This document shows, one piece after another, positions 9,040 to 19,443 of a stretch of 64,000 bases of DNA. Location: assembly GCA_021234155.1 (NCBI GenBank), contig JAJEKV010000049.1, positions 2,321,487-2,385,486 on the forward strand. The letters are read 5' to 3'. The notes beneath the pieces are model-generated. The model saw only the letters and a program-made list of their open reading frames with translations. It ran no database searches and was not told the DNA's origin. Made by a program: the position numbers and the translations under genes. Numbering within the stretch: the first letter of the stretch is position 1; each line of letters starts with the position of its first letter. Source of the DNA: Isoetes taiwanensis. Its lineage: Eukaryota; Streptophyta; Lycopodiopsida; Isoetales; Isoetaceae.

Positions 9040-9952
9040 GTTGGAAAACATATAACTTCCAATTTCTCAAGCTTTCGTCAATTTCATGCTCTTTCAATCC
9101 CCTGCCGCACTGATCCAACAAGGCAATGACTTCCATGTTATCGACCCCAGCTTCCAACCTTGGGTGAGTCAAGCCAGCAGCTAAAAAATTTAACATATTG
9201 CTCGCCCGCAGACCGGCTTGGTCGTCAAAATATTGTAACACAACATCCCGCTGAATTGCTATCACCCTTTCAGTGTTTGATGCCAATTGGGAATGGTTCC
9301 CGAACATGCATAATGCACGGATGTAATAGACAAACTCTGCACCTTTTGGACTGAAAGTTCTGCTGAAGACGATTATCTCCCCATTAACGAATCTTGAGAT
9401 ATATCGTAACAATGTAGAGTCCTTCAATCTTTCCTGTCCCCCGCGTGCATGTCGGCAAGAAAAATCATCTACTTCCCACAAATAAGAACCCTCAAGATTA
9501 TCTTCTTCACATTTATCCTCATCTACCAGGCTTATGCTGCCGCGATTGACTGAAGGGCCTGCCAAACCTGTAGATCCTTGCTTGGCTTTGCGGAGGCGCT
9601 GGAATTCTTCTTCCGTTGGTAGATTCGCCTCATCTTGAGCAAATCGAGACTCCAGCCTCTCATAGGCTTCTTTAAGCTTTATAGCATTGCCGGTATAATT
9701 AGACACTTCAAACATCTCTTTATCCAAATCCTCTTCAAAATCTAGGCCTAAGTTTACCCATTCGGCCAAGGTACTGGTAAGCTCGTCTTCCCTAGCACAC
9801 ATTCGTAACAAAGACGGGTTCCTCAGTATATCACTTAGCAATAAGTATTCTTTGCCTTCCACTAAAATTGGCGTTATGTCAGACAACTTCTTTTCATCCT
9901 CATCCCCATCCTCATCACCTTCGGAATCATCTCCTCCTCCTGGTTCACCCAA
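9040..9952 (-). CDS. uncharacterised acidic protein, probably degenerate
   Basis: A long minus-strand frame opens at about 9952 with a Glu/Asp-rich segment (GDDSEGDEDGDEDEKK) and continues as mixed alpha-helical sequence: VEGKEYLLLSDILRNPSLL, LKEAYERLESRFAQDEANLP, a central acidic linker, then IIVFSRTFSPKGAEFVYYI and VLQYFDDQAGLRASNMLNFL. No family is recognised. The frame runs past 9040 into sequence homologous to the 3' flank of paralogue A/B (8040-8090), so the original stop has probably been lost. No ATG opens the frame; a TGA lies just upstream inside a small GGCCTTG duplication, suggesting that it once joined the coding sequence at 10031-10483. If real, it is a long intronless gene in the same orientation as its neighbours. 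Confidence 0.45.
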
Positions 9953-10030
9953 GGCCGGTCAAGGCCGAAGCTAAAACTCCTACATTCTTGCTCTTCTTCT
10001 TGTAGATCTATCTCCATTTCTACGTCATAG

Positions 10031-10483
10031 TCAGATCATCATCACACATAACCCGACCCCCCTTGGCTTAAAGATTTCATTGTTTCCGGTGTATCTTGGG
10101 TTTGGCCGAAAGTGAATGCAATAACTAGCAAATGCAAGCGGCAAAGAGAAATAAGATACCTTCTTAAGCACAAGGACGCAGCCAGGAGGAGCCCGTTGCG
10201 CAGCATTCTTGAAAAACATCTTCCCTGTTTGCAAATGGGAAGCCGCCTCCTCTAGAGCTGGTTTTGGAATCCACGAGCCAGGGACATCTGCAAAGGACGT
10301 GCGCTGAGACCAAGCGGTCCGGGTGAAAGCTAAGGCAACCTCGCGATAGCATCCAAGCTCGCTACTGTTTGCCATGATGTCCAACTCCTTGCAATAGAAC
10401 GGATAAATCGCAGTCGGCGCAACTTCCTCGTTGTCATGAGGGGCGGATGCATACCATTCCAGGAACTTCACATAACAATCCAT
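10031..10483 (-). CDS. uncharacterised protein, possibly the 5' part of the next gene
   Basis: ATG at 10483 starts MDCYVKFLEWYASAPHD, followed by APTAIYPFYCKELDIM and LGCYREVALAFTRTAWSQ up to about VLVLKK. After that the frame becomes low-quality, and a GTATCT donor-like site (about 10160) with an acceptor-like CTATGACGTAG (about 10025) could mark an intron leading into an acidic segment and the frame ending near 9040. That splice model is inferred. No domain is recognised. A perfect TTAGGG array and palindrome 8 lie just upstream. Confidence 0.35.
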   Translation of the reverse strand: MDCYVKFLEWYASAPHDNEEVAPTAIYPFYCKELDIMANSSELGCYREVALAFTRTAWSQRTSFADVPGSWIPKPALEEAASHLQTGKMFFKNAAQRAPPGCVLVLKKVSYFSLPLAFASYCIHFRPNPRYTGNNEIFKPRGVGLCVMMI

Positions 10484-10610
10484 GGCGAAGCAAACGACGA
10501 AAACAAGAAGATGTTTAGGAGCGGTAAGGCGCTGTCACTTTTGAACTCAAGTAGCCGTTGTCGATTATGGAAGGGGACACAGCCGTTGTGGGGAGATTTG
10601 TCCGTACATT

Positions 10611-10634
10611 TTAGGGTTAGGGTTAGGGTTAGGG
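10611..10634 (+). repeat. four perfect TTAGGG telomere-type repeats
   Basis: (TTAGGG)4 adjoins palindrome 8. Read on the minus strand it is CCCTAA x4, like an extended plant telo-box, about 130 bases upstream of the ATG at 10483. Whether it is a promoter element or a telomeric insertion cannot be told. Confidence 0.9.
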
Positions 10635-10636
10635 TT

Positions 10637-10705
10637 GGATCACACGACGCGAAGACTACTATGTGCAACAAAAAAGCACAATGCTTGCTGCGCGTCGTGT
10701 GATCC
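10637..10705. repeat. intergenic palindrome 8
   Basis: GGATCACACGACGCG pairs exactly with CGCGTCGTGTGATCC; an inner GTGC / GCAC stem is possible. It lies about 140 bases beyond the stop of the H3-like gene. Confidence 0.9.
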
Positions 10706-10842
10706 TCACGTATAACATTAAAAAAAAAAAAAATACAAAGTGCGAAGCTAGGCTTCTAAGAAAGAAATGGACTAAGAGATTAAGCTTATAAAGCCATTAC
10801 ATTAAGAAATATTATACATATGAAAAAAAACACAAAGGCACT

Positions 10843-11711
10843 TCACGGCCTTTTTTCTGGGGGGTCTTTCTTCTTGTTGTATTCAGCCATAAAATTTTGA
10901 CCATAGTACTCGGGATCCCTTATGCGTAAGACGAGGCGCATGTCCTTGGGCATGACAGTCACCCGCTTGGCATGTATTTGCAAGTCGCGAGTTCTCGAAC
11001 ACGCCAGACACCAATTTGCTTCGAAGCCATTTGAAGAGCATTTAAGGCAGTTGCTTGAATTCTGTAACTGGTATGATGTATCGCACCACACTCTTGCAGA
11101 ATCTCTCTCACGAGCCTGGCAAATGGGAGACGCGGAATGACCATCTCAGTGCTCTTCTGATACTTCTTAATCTCGCGAAGCGCTTTAATGCCAGGCTTCG
11201 TCTTCCGCTTCCGGCCACTACCCTCACCCACCCCAGCATTTGGAGCCTGTTGCTCGGCCCGACTCTTCCGCCGCCTCACCCCAAAGATCTGCAGTCGCGT
11301 TTCCTCGGCCGACTCTTCCGGCCGTCTCCTCACATTCCTGGTCGCCTTCCCCTTTCTGGCGTTGGGCCTCCTCCTTTGATTTGAAGGTCCTGGCACCTCC
11401 ACAGGAGGAACAGGAGGAGCAGGAAGAGCAAGAAGAGGCGGCTGCCCAATAATTAATCCGTCATATTCTGCTCGCCGGTCTCTCACATTTTCATCCTCTG
11501 TCTCCGAACCGGAGTGCACCTCCCTACTTACTCCGGAGCTGCTTCTCCGGAGGTGCGTCATGCGGATTTCTTTTCCGGGTCTTCTGTTAGGCATGGTCGG
11601 AGGAGGAGAATCTCTATCAGAGACTTCAGAGTCAGATGAAGAAGGCGGACTAATGTAATCACCGGCCTTACACCACGGATGGATCCTTGCGGTTTGCTTA
11701 GTTCTTGCCAT
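10843..11711 (-). pseudogene. CENH3-like histone H3 variant with frameshift
   Basis: The product opens MARTKQTAR, identical to canonical H3. A long tail of about 172 residues follows, Ser/Pro/Arg-rich with acidic patches and an [12 protein letters not shown] stretch. The fold starts at [15 protein letters not shown] (alpha-N, residues 173-187), then [13 protein letters not shown] (alpha-1) and [11 protein letters not shown] (alpha-2). Loop 1 between REI and ALQ has 20 residues against 16 in canonical H3, a CENH3 trait, as is IPRLPF in place of IRKLPF. After alpha-2 the frame breaks near 11015. [12 protein letters not shown] (loop 2/alpha-3) resumes in another frame and ends with an unusual extension (DPEYYGQNFMAEYNKKK) before TGA at 10843. 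Relative to H3 the gap is one base short; the third frame between them holds LV and FEN-like residues, so there may be two indels. Intronless, unlike most plant CENH3 genes. It is either a decayed host retrocopy/paralogue or a virus-borne histone. Confidence 0.7.
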
Positions 11712-11819
11712 GGCTTCTCGGATGGCGCTTTTATACTACTTAACACTGACAAAAATAGACAACTGGCAAGAGATAAATAGTAAAAAACAGAAGTTAAAGT
11801 AAAATATGATGGTAACGTT

Positions 11820-11880
11820 TTTAAATAATTGTACGGAACCCTAAAAAAATATCGGACAAAATACGGAACCCTAAAAACAT
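11820..11880. repeat. ACGGAACCCTAAAAA direct repeat
   Basis: ACGGAACCCTAAAAA occurs twice, about 40 bases apart, upstream of the H3-like start. It is a possible promoter repeat (telo-box-like AACCCTAA core). Confidence 0.5.
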
Positions 11881-11943
11881 CAGACGTAAAACACAAATAA
11901 AACCGAGATTCAAAGCGCTTAGCCGATAGACAATTTCTTGTTG

Positions 11944-12524
11944 ATCGCGAACTCACTAAACTTTACATTTCCCTCTTGCTCGTAACCAACCCTAATGCCA
12001 TCAATAAAATAATGGAAGTAAATTGACAATCTCCTCTGTCTCCATTAGCACTCTTAGCTCGATAATGGCCATTCGCTTTCCATGGTGGCCGATAAATGAC
12101 TTCCTCCCCTCTCCATACTCGAATATCCACCGCGACGGAAAGTGTACATTTATGGTCCTCAAACGGCTCCCAAAAAGTTGTGCGGCCTCTCTTTTTACGT
12201 TTCCTTCGTTCTAGTTGACAATTAACGATAAATATTGTTTTGGAAGAAAGTATCCGAACTTAAAGGAGGACTTAACTACGCGGACCTCTGTTAGTTGACC
12301 GGATGATTCGTGGAATCGAACATCCCGTGTCGGAACCAAAAATAAGCCATCCACAAAATCGGCCGGGGGGGAGAAAGCGTATATGTCTTCTGAGCTTTTG
12401 AACTTCCCCTGCGCCATCCGAATATGTTAGCAAATACCTCAAACGGTGTGAAGATTTTGAAACTCATCCTCACGCCCGTTTTCGGACATTCCCGCTTGCA
12501 CCTCGTCACCATGCATTTCTTCAT
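11944..12524 (-). pseudogene. uncharacterised gene, several frameshifts
   Basis: Coding-like pieces occur in different minus frames: MSFKIFTPFEVFANIF (from about 12470), then KFKSSEDIYAFSPPADFVDG with LFLVPTRDVRFHESSGQL (12410-12290), FGYFLPKQYLSL, then TTFWEPFEDHKCTLSVAVDI (12190-12130), MAIIELRVLMETEEIVN, and finally YFIDGIRVGYEQEGNVKFSE and TAA near 11944. At least four indels separate them. GLFLVP followed by a short basic/acidic segment faintly recalls the second half of a BAH domain (ELFLS-type strand), which would fit the BAH-like gene upstream, but this is weak. It precedes the H3-like gene on the same strand. Confidence 0.35.
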
Positions 12525-12830
12525 TGCAATTACATTGTTCTCATTAGTCCGTGGCTTACAAAGTTCACTTAAAGGGGCAATTCAACCGCCTCAAGCTCGG
12601 TTTCCCGACCTTTACGTTATAATCATGTCAGAGTAAAACCAGATGCCTATACCCCGCAAGGTCACGGCATCCATACCTTGAAAAGGACAATTCCGATGTC
12701 TATGTGATACACGACAAGTACACTACTAATACTTTCGGCGGAATGACATCCACGACGCCCGATAAACATAAACCCGCACAATAAATTTGTTTGTAAACAC
12801 GTGTCAACGAAAGAAATGAAAAGATAAGAA

Positions 12831-12902
12831 GATCACACGACGCCAAACTATCTCTACGCAGCTTAAGTAGTCGGCGGCTAGCTTCGGCGTCGTCGTGTGA
12901 TC
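12831..12902. repeat. intergenic palindrome 9
   Basis: GATCACACGACGcC pairs with GGCGTCGtCGTGTGATC; inner GCAGC / GGCTAGC stems are possible. It lies just beyond the TAA at 12915 of the BAH-like gene. Confidence 0.85.
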
Positions 12903-12914
12903 CGTTTAAGGTGG

Positions 12915-13436
12915 TTACCATTTGCGGGCAATTTTGGGAAGTCGTTTTTTGGTGGAGATTAGCTCTTTGGCCATATCGGAAGGGGTATATGCATGTCGTA
13001 TTGTTATACTTTCCACTTTTCGCCGCTAGAATTCAACTTGAACTCTTTTATCCTACCTATCCAATGTGTCCGCGACGCGTCGACGCCTTTGTCGCTTAAC
13101 TCTATGTCGCCCCTCGTTGATGGCAAAGATACTCACCCACGAACCTATTGAGACAAAACCTCCCACTTCTTGACCTTGGGAGTTCCGTAAATGGGGCAAG
13201 AACACGTAAATTACAGGAGACATGGATTGGTGATGAGGAGTGAAGGCGAGAGGATGCACGAGGCCAGGAGTGACAAGATGAAGTTTGGCGCCAAAATTTG
13301 ACAAGGGAGTTGGTGATGCCGACAAGAGGGCGGTCAAAGTCACCATTATTTTGGGCGGCGAAGCGACTCCCGAAAAATACGGGCCATTAAAATGGTTGCA
13401 ATAAAAGCGCAGGCATCCCCTATGAAAATACGCCAT
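12915..13436 (-). pseudogene. BAH-domain-like protein, frameshifted
   Basis: In the minus strand the segment 13230-13140 reads GGFVSIGSWVS. A shifted frame then reads GDIELSDKGVDASRTHWIGR and IKEFKLNSSGEKWKV (to about 12990), and a further stretch HAYTPSDMAKELISTKKR ends in KIARKW and TAA at 12915. The order of a short VGDFV-like strand, an acidic loop, WIGRIxEF and a W-K-V strand followed by HAYTP is what a bromo-adjacent homology domain looks like (compare the typical PxIGRIxxI...WxxVRWxYxPxE). Two indels and one in-frame stop break it. BAH domains read nucleosomes and histone tails; next to an H3-like gene this is suggestive. The family call rests on a short motif only. Confidence 0.35.
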
Positions 13437-13611
13437 GTGGATGCCAAGTAAGCCTGCTCATCCTTCTACCTGCCAAGTAATACTGACTTTCGTAAAAAAG
13501 GCGCAAACCTGATTGGTCCTGGCGAATCTGACGTGGAAATCTTTAGCCCAAGATAAGGGCCATTTTCAGACCCCAAATCCGCCCTAATGCGATCTTTGAA
13601 TGTGCCTGTGG

Positions 13612-13704
13612 GGCGTTCCCGAGACACCGGCATAAATGGATAGAAGCGACTGTCTAGATGGTTTTGCCCAGTTGGTTAAGGGCATGTCGGTTAGGAACGT
13701 TACA
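13612..13704 (+). mobile_element. TRIM LTR fragment (solo)
   Basis: This segment matches, in the opposite orientation, about 93 bp of the terminal repeats of the TRIM element at 20396-20812, ending in GGTTAGGAACGTTACA. It carries GCCCAGTTGGTTAAGGGC, a Pol III A-box-like sequence. Confidence 0.75.
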
Positions 13705-13889
13705 TACGGGCTGCCAGCAGTCCACCATGTATGAAGACATCATAGATTGTACATGAGAAAGAAGATCTAAATTTTCAAAGACAAACCGAAGACAAGGTCT
13801 CCAATAGTATAGGTGAGTTTCTTTTAGAATTTAGTACGGTTTGCAAGTTAAAGATTCTAAAGGGTATAAAGTGTTTTCAAGAGTCAAAA

Positions 13890-16310
13890 GGGTTCACATA
13901 TTTTGATCATTCTGGAGCCAGTGTGGTTGATTATTGCATGGCAAGGAGTCTTGACATTAGATTTTTACATTGGTGAGAAACTGCCAGAATTTGACCATAA
14001 GCCATTACACTTATCAATGAAGTCTGTGCAAAAATCTGAAATTCAGCAGCCTGCTTTCCATTCGAGATTGGAAATTGACTATAAAGCAAGTAAAAATTAT
14101 AAATAGCAAATTGAAGCACTCCTTGAATATGCTAGTTGCACGGGAGACTTAAATACTGATGTAAAGCTTTTTACTCATCTCATTCATCAAAGTGCTGGAG
14201 ATTTTTTTGGATACACCAAGGAAGCTATAAAAAGCAAACCATGTAATGCTTGGTGGGATGCAGAATGTCATGATGCAAGAATGAAATTGCCACAGAATTG
14301 TATTTGTAGACCTGCATGGTACAAGAATTTGCTGAGGAATAAAAAAATGTGCATTCTACAGGCAAAAGCAAATAGAGCGCAGTGAGCAATTCAAAATGAG
14401 CCCAAAAACCTTTTGGATGGCGTTGAAGGGAAGCTCAAAAAAGCATGTTTTAAATATAGAGGCATTCCTAAAATTGGTTGAGGGTATTTACAATAAAGAT
14501 GGTGCTGATAGCATGCAAGTTTCAGCCACATAGATTGATATATTTACAGAAATAAAGGTAAGAGATATTACTATCGATATGGAAAATAACAAAGCACGAG
14601 ATTTAGAGGGACTTTGTGTGGAGTTTCTCAAATGGGGAGGGCAGAGGATGTCCATCCTCACAAAATGCTTAACGGATGCATTAGACACGGGTTGCCTGAT
14701 AATTGGAGGATGAACCGTGTCCATCCAATCCATAAGTCAGGGGACAAAAAGGATGCAAGCAATTATAGAATTATATTAATTGGGATTGTTTTTGCCAAAA
14801 TCTTAGGCGGTTTACTAGAATCAAGCTGAGCACATGGGCAGAGGCAAATGACAAGTGTTCCTTCTGTCAAGCAGGATTCAAGAGAGGGCATAATACACTT
14901 GATCATGTATTGGCATTATGTGTGCTTGTGAAGAGAGCCAAAAAGCCAAATAAGGTATTATATGATGCATTCATAGATTTCACCAAGGTATTTGATATTG
15001 ACCCGTTAAGAGAGTTAGGTGAAAGAATGGCACGAATTGGAGTTCTAGTAGAGATGAGCAGTGTTATTTCACATCTCTACTCTGAAGTGCTTACCAATCT
15101 ATCATGTGATTTGGATACAATAGTCAAGAATGCCATAGAAGTGCATCAGGGATGCCCATTGTCCCCAACTTTATTTGGTCTCTTCATAGAAGTTTTGGAA
15201 GAATGGATGCATGCTCGCTCATTAAACGGGGACGATATGGGGTATGTATCTAATATAGTTGTTATTATATGCCGACGATGTGGTTTTGGTTGCAAGCAAG
15301 AAGAAAGCATTGCAAGATCTCTGGGACATCTTGGAGTCCTTTTGTGACTAGAAGCAAATGCGAGTAAATATATCCAAATCAAAGATAATGGTCTTTGGAA
15401 CCAAGGATAGGCCGGCATTTATTTATCAAGGACAAGAATTAAGAACTGTGGAGAGCTATAAGTATTTAGGATTGGATTTCTCTGGAAAAAATAATTGCAA
15501 AATATAATTGGAAAGAATGTGTCAAGAGAAGAATAACAGGAGGGAAATCTGCTCCGTATCGCATGTTTGTAAAATGCTCAAGAGCATCACTTTCAGATTG
15601 GGAGCTCAAAAGGATTTTATATAAGACATTAGTGCAACTGGTTTTGCTTTGTGGAGTGCCGATTTGGGGACCAAGCATTTCATCCAAGCTTTGGGGGCAG
15701 ATTGAATCCGTACAAAAAGTGTTCTTGCGAAAAGAATTAGGAATTAAAGCTCAAACGCCACATGCTATGATGCTTGCAGAAATAAGGATGTTCCCACTTG
15801 AGCATGAAGCACTCTTTCACGCAATCTATTTTGGTAACAGGGTGAAGAATCAAGCGCCCGAGCACATCTCATATCAAGCATTTGTGTGCTCGGACCAGCA
15901 AGGATGATTGCATCACCTTAAGAACTGGGCGAGTAAATGGGGAGTAATTGATACGAATTGGCCAGAAAGCAAGGAAAATGCAAGGGTATAAAAGTCAAGA
16001 TTATTTAAATGATAATATGCCAAAACGTTTTAAGCAGGGCATAGCCAGGTACAAGACGAGCTCACACAGGCTTGCAATGGAGATGGACATTGGTATAAAA
16101 TCCCAGTGGAAGAAAGGTTATGTAAAGTTTGTGAGTCATATAGCATTGAGGATGAACATCACTTTTTTACAAGCTGCCCGGCCTACAAAGACATAAGAGA
16201 CAAGTTCGACATTCAAGCACAAGATTTTAAATCTTTATTTCAGTTGTCACGGTTAGTATTAGGAACATATTTTAAGGCGGTGGATGCACACCATTCTTTA
16301 TGATTGCATT
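13890..16310 (+). mobile_element. degenerate LINE, ORF2 remnants
   Basis: The end of an endonuclease domain is visible near 13910 (SGASVVDYCMARS), followed by a linker with NAWWDAECHDARMK. Reverse transcriptase pieces follow: ARDLEGLCVEFLKWGG (14600), DNWRMNRVHPIHKSGD (14700), HQGCPLSPTLFGLFIEV (15150), and YADDVVLVASKKK with the catalytic YADD at 15268-15279. The thumb region is at 15560-15900, and a zf-RVT-like knuckle CKVCESYSIEDEHHFFTSC lies at about 16113-16170. Many stops and shifts make it inactive. Domain order and the zf-RVT sequence resemble the better-preserved LINE at 55.6-61.0 kb, but it is clearly older. The 5' part and ORF1 are missing. Confidence 0.85.
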
Positions 16311-16944
16311 TGTAAATTGCTTAAATCTATATTTGGAAGCTCCACGGTCTCTCAAGGCCCAAAGATTGACTAATAAATTAAATTACATATACCTGGAAAG
16401 CATTTAGTGCTCTGATCCCCAATGGAATTTTTCCTACATGAATGAAAAAGAAAAAATATGCATTGACCATCCCGTATCGAGAAAAATACGTGGTAGGACT
16501 GCCATGTTATACAACATGCTAGTATAAATATATAAGTATAGAGAGTCCAGCTGCAAGCTCGGTTGACAGAAGAGAGAGACATATCAATCCATCAAACATA
16601 AGAAAAAGAAGCATCAATGGTTGCATTTTCCCTCTGATGCAGCTTCGACATAATGCAAATCCAGCTGACACAAAGCAGCAACTAGCCCCCTAAGAATATG
16701 CAAAAGCCAAACATTGTAGATATCAAATTGAGATTGCAACTTTTATATCCTTGTATTTAATTGTCCACCTAAACATTTCAACCCACTTTTCAGAAAAATG
16801 TATCATTGAATCATGTGGAGGATAAGAAATTTCACTATTTGAAAACATGCTTAGGAAAAGATCTTTCATTTTGAATAAAATTACTAGCCCAGGTTAGGAT
16901 GGGTCTGAAACGGATAGACACCTTACAATGAAATGTAAAAGGAC
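16311..16944. other. no gene recognised
   Basis: AT-rich DNA with scattered stops on both strands. I see no domain or strong repeat. Confidence 0.5.
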
Positions 16945-16983
16945 ATGACGAAGAATCAACACTTAAGCAGAGAGTTTCACAAG

Positions 16984-17082
16984 GGCTTCAGGTTTTTTCT
17001 TGCATCATGGCTGCTTGACAGGCTCTTGGAGAAGGGATATTATGTGCGCGAAACTGTTAGAGATCCAAGTGCAAAAACCATA
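16984..17082 (+). pseudogene. CCR/DFR-like reductase N-terminal fragment
   Basis: The frame reads FLASWLLDRLLEKGYYVRE followed by TVRDPSAKT, the beta-1/alpha-1/beta-2 Rossmann start of the cinnamoyl-CoA reductase / dihydroflavonol reductase family of extended SDR enzymes. The NADP-binding GxxGxxG stretch that should precede it is damaged (KGFRF). The following 60 residues only faintly resemble the family (APTSLKL), and the rest of the enzyme is absent. It is a short relic without visible exons nearby. Confidence 0.6.
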
Positions 17083-19443
17083 TGCAGTCTAGTGCCGTTC
17101 TTTGAGGCGCCTACTTCTTTAAAGCTAGGGGTAGGTACAAAATGCGATGAATTCGCGGAATTATTTGACATATACAAATTTGAGGCAATTCTTGCTATAT
17201 CTGCATTTGAAAGTATTGACAGTTCTAAGTTCTTTTACATGCACTCACATGACTGGTCATCCTAGAAAGGATGTTTTCAACCTAGATAAAAGGAAATGGT
17301 CTGAGGATGTGGATAGCTTAGTTAATTGGTCAAACCATTAACTTTGACATTGAAAGTTCTAGGAGGTGATTATTAGATTTGCTTGTGCATAAGTAAACAA
17401 TCAATGTCAAGGTAAGTGGATGAACATTCCGTCTGATAAGCAAAATGACAAATTGCCTCCTCAACAAACCTGTAGAAGCCAGTTAGCAGCTTACGTTGAC
17501 GCTGTAGAACAGAATGACCTGCAGAATCTGAAAGCGCCCATATATTTTGAGTGAACTCTGCTGGTGAAGAACATTTGAGTTTGAGGTGGTTTTAACTGAC
17601 TCAAATTTTTCTTTCATGAACTATTGCTTGTTTTATTGAGTATAAAACATATACACACGCATAGTAGGGTGTATATTGTAAGATGTTTTTTTTTCTCTTT
17701 TTTTTGCAATCTTGGCATTATCACCTTTCACTATTTGAAAAACGTTTGATTTTTATGTTTGTCATATTCATCATGCTTGCCACTATTTGCATACACTAAT
17801 CTCCTAAGTTTTACCTCACTCATTTTGCATGTATCTTCATGATATTTTTGGAATATAAGAAAATGTAAATAAAAATTATAGGTTCATTTTGACTTATGGA
17901 TTTATTTATTTTGCTCCTTTGCTTGCATTGTCCTTCGAATCAACATGGCATTCCTGGAGTCTAAGAAAATGTAGAGAGTTCTTATCAATTGACTTCAGAT
18001 ATTGAAAGTGCACTCGCTCAATCAGTTAAGAGTGATTTTTAGCATTGCCTTGTCTTTTAGCCTCCCGCTTATTGACCTTGACTTCTATATATTTATCTTG
18101 GCTCTTGAGCTTCACTTTAAGTTTTCAAGTTACGAATCACTTTCAACTTGATGAATCTTTACCCCAAATCATCACTTCTAAAAGCTCGAAGCAGCTACCA
18201 TGCTAATCACACGATATTTGTATGTAACAAATTACAAACCAGACACTACACAAATAGCATATTCTTTGCATATAATAACATTCTTCCTGGCGGCCAGCTT
18301 CGAAAGGTGATAAAAATCTTCATAAATATTTTGTTCGTAAACTACCGGTCATTTATCATATCAGCATTACTATTATTTGAAAGTTCTAGGCTGGCGGATT
18401 ATTTGAAACTTCTGGACTGGTAGATGCTAAGTTGTGATTTAAGGTGATTGCCATTTTCCCTTTTAGAAGACTTCATATGCAGGTGTGTTCCCACATGCAG
18501 GTTCCCATGATATGCCTTTTTATCGATCATTTGGGAGTTCAGTGACGGAACTATTTCAAGGCCGAAATTTAGAAGGTAGCCAGAGCATGTAATATGCAAA
18601 CCCAGAAGCATACTTTGAAACTAGGAATTCTTCCTTTATGCTATTGTAGTTAGACAATCTCTATGCTTGCTTTGCATAAATGGTAATATTTGGCTGCTGA
18701 ATGGTAATGAATTATGTTTTTAGATGATTAAACAGCTCACATTCAAATTTTATTTTTATCGGAAAGGAGTTTAAGCATCCTGAGGTACCTCAAATGACCA
18801 TGTGTCATGTCTTCCAGCTAAGGTGAACATTGGCAATGGCAATGGTGAGGAAAGCTTATAGGCCAGCTTTCGAAGCTCAACCTGCTATTTCCATGACACT
18901 CTTAGCCAAATAACACAAGGATTATCTTTCATCCATAGTTTATAAGTTGCTACCTATTTGATTTTTGGCATGTTTTGACCCAAATTACTTTTCAAATTCC
19001 ATCACGAGGTGGACAATTTAGCCTATTACATAGAATAGAGGTATATATTCTACTCAGTTTCTCCTTTTCAGATATTTTACTAAGCATCAGTTTAATTATT
19101 TTTATGATCAACCATCCACCATTCTTACCACGTCTCTTACATGTTATAACTTTTAGAATTTTAAGGGAGGAGTTTGATGCACAATTTCTACCTTACACGA
19201 CCACCATCTTAAGCGATTAGGCATTTTGCTAAACGAGGCCACGAAGATCCTCGAAATAAGGGGTTTTGGGTTTAAAACTTGTTAGTATGTTGATATTTCT
19301 GAACTGAGGGGACAAGTGCAATCCCGTCCTTTTAGCACTAACGCTCGTACAATCCAGTCCCTACATGCTGAAGTTGAAGTGCATATGCCTAGGTTGGATG
19401 AGGACGCTCCTTGGCATAATCTAGGTACTCAAAAAGGGGGAAA
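17083..19443. other. no gene recognised
   Basis: AT-rich intergenic sequence; short frames only, no domain, no long hairpin. CpG is scarce compared with 5-13 kb. Confidence 0.5.
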
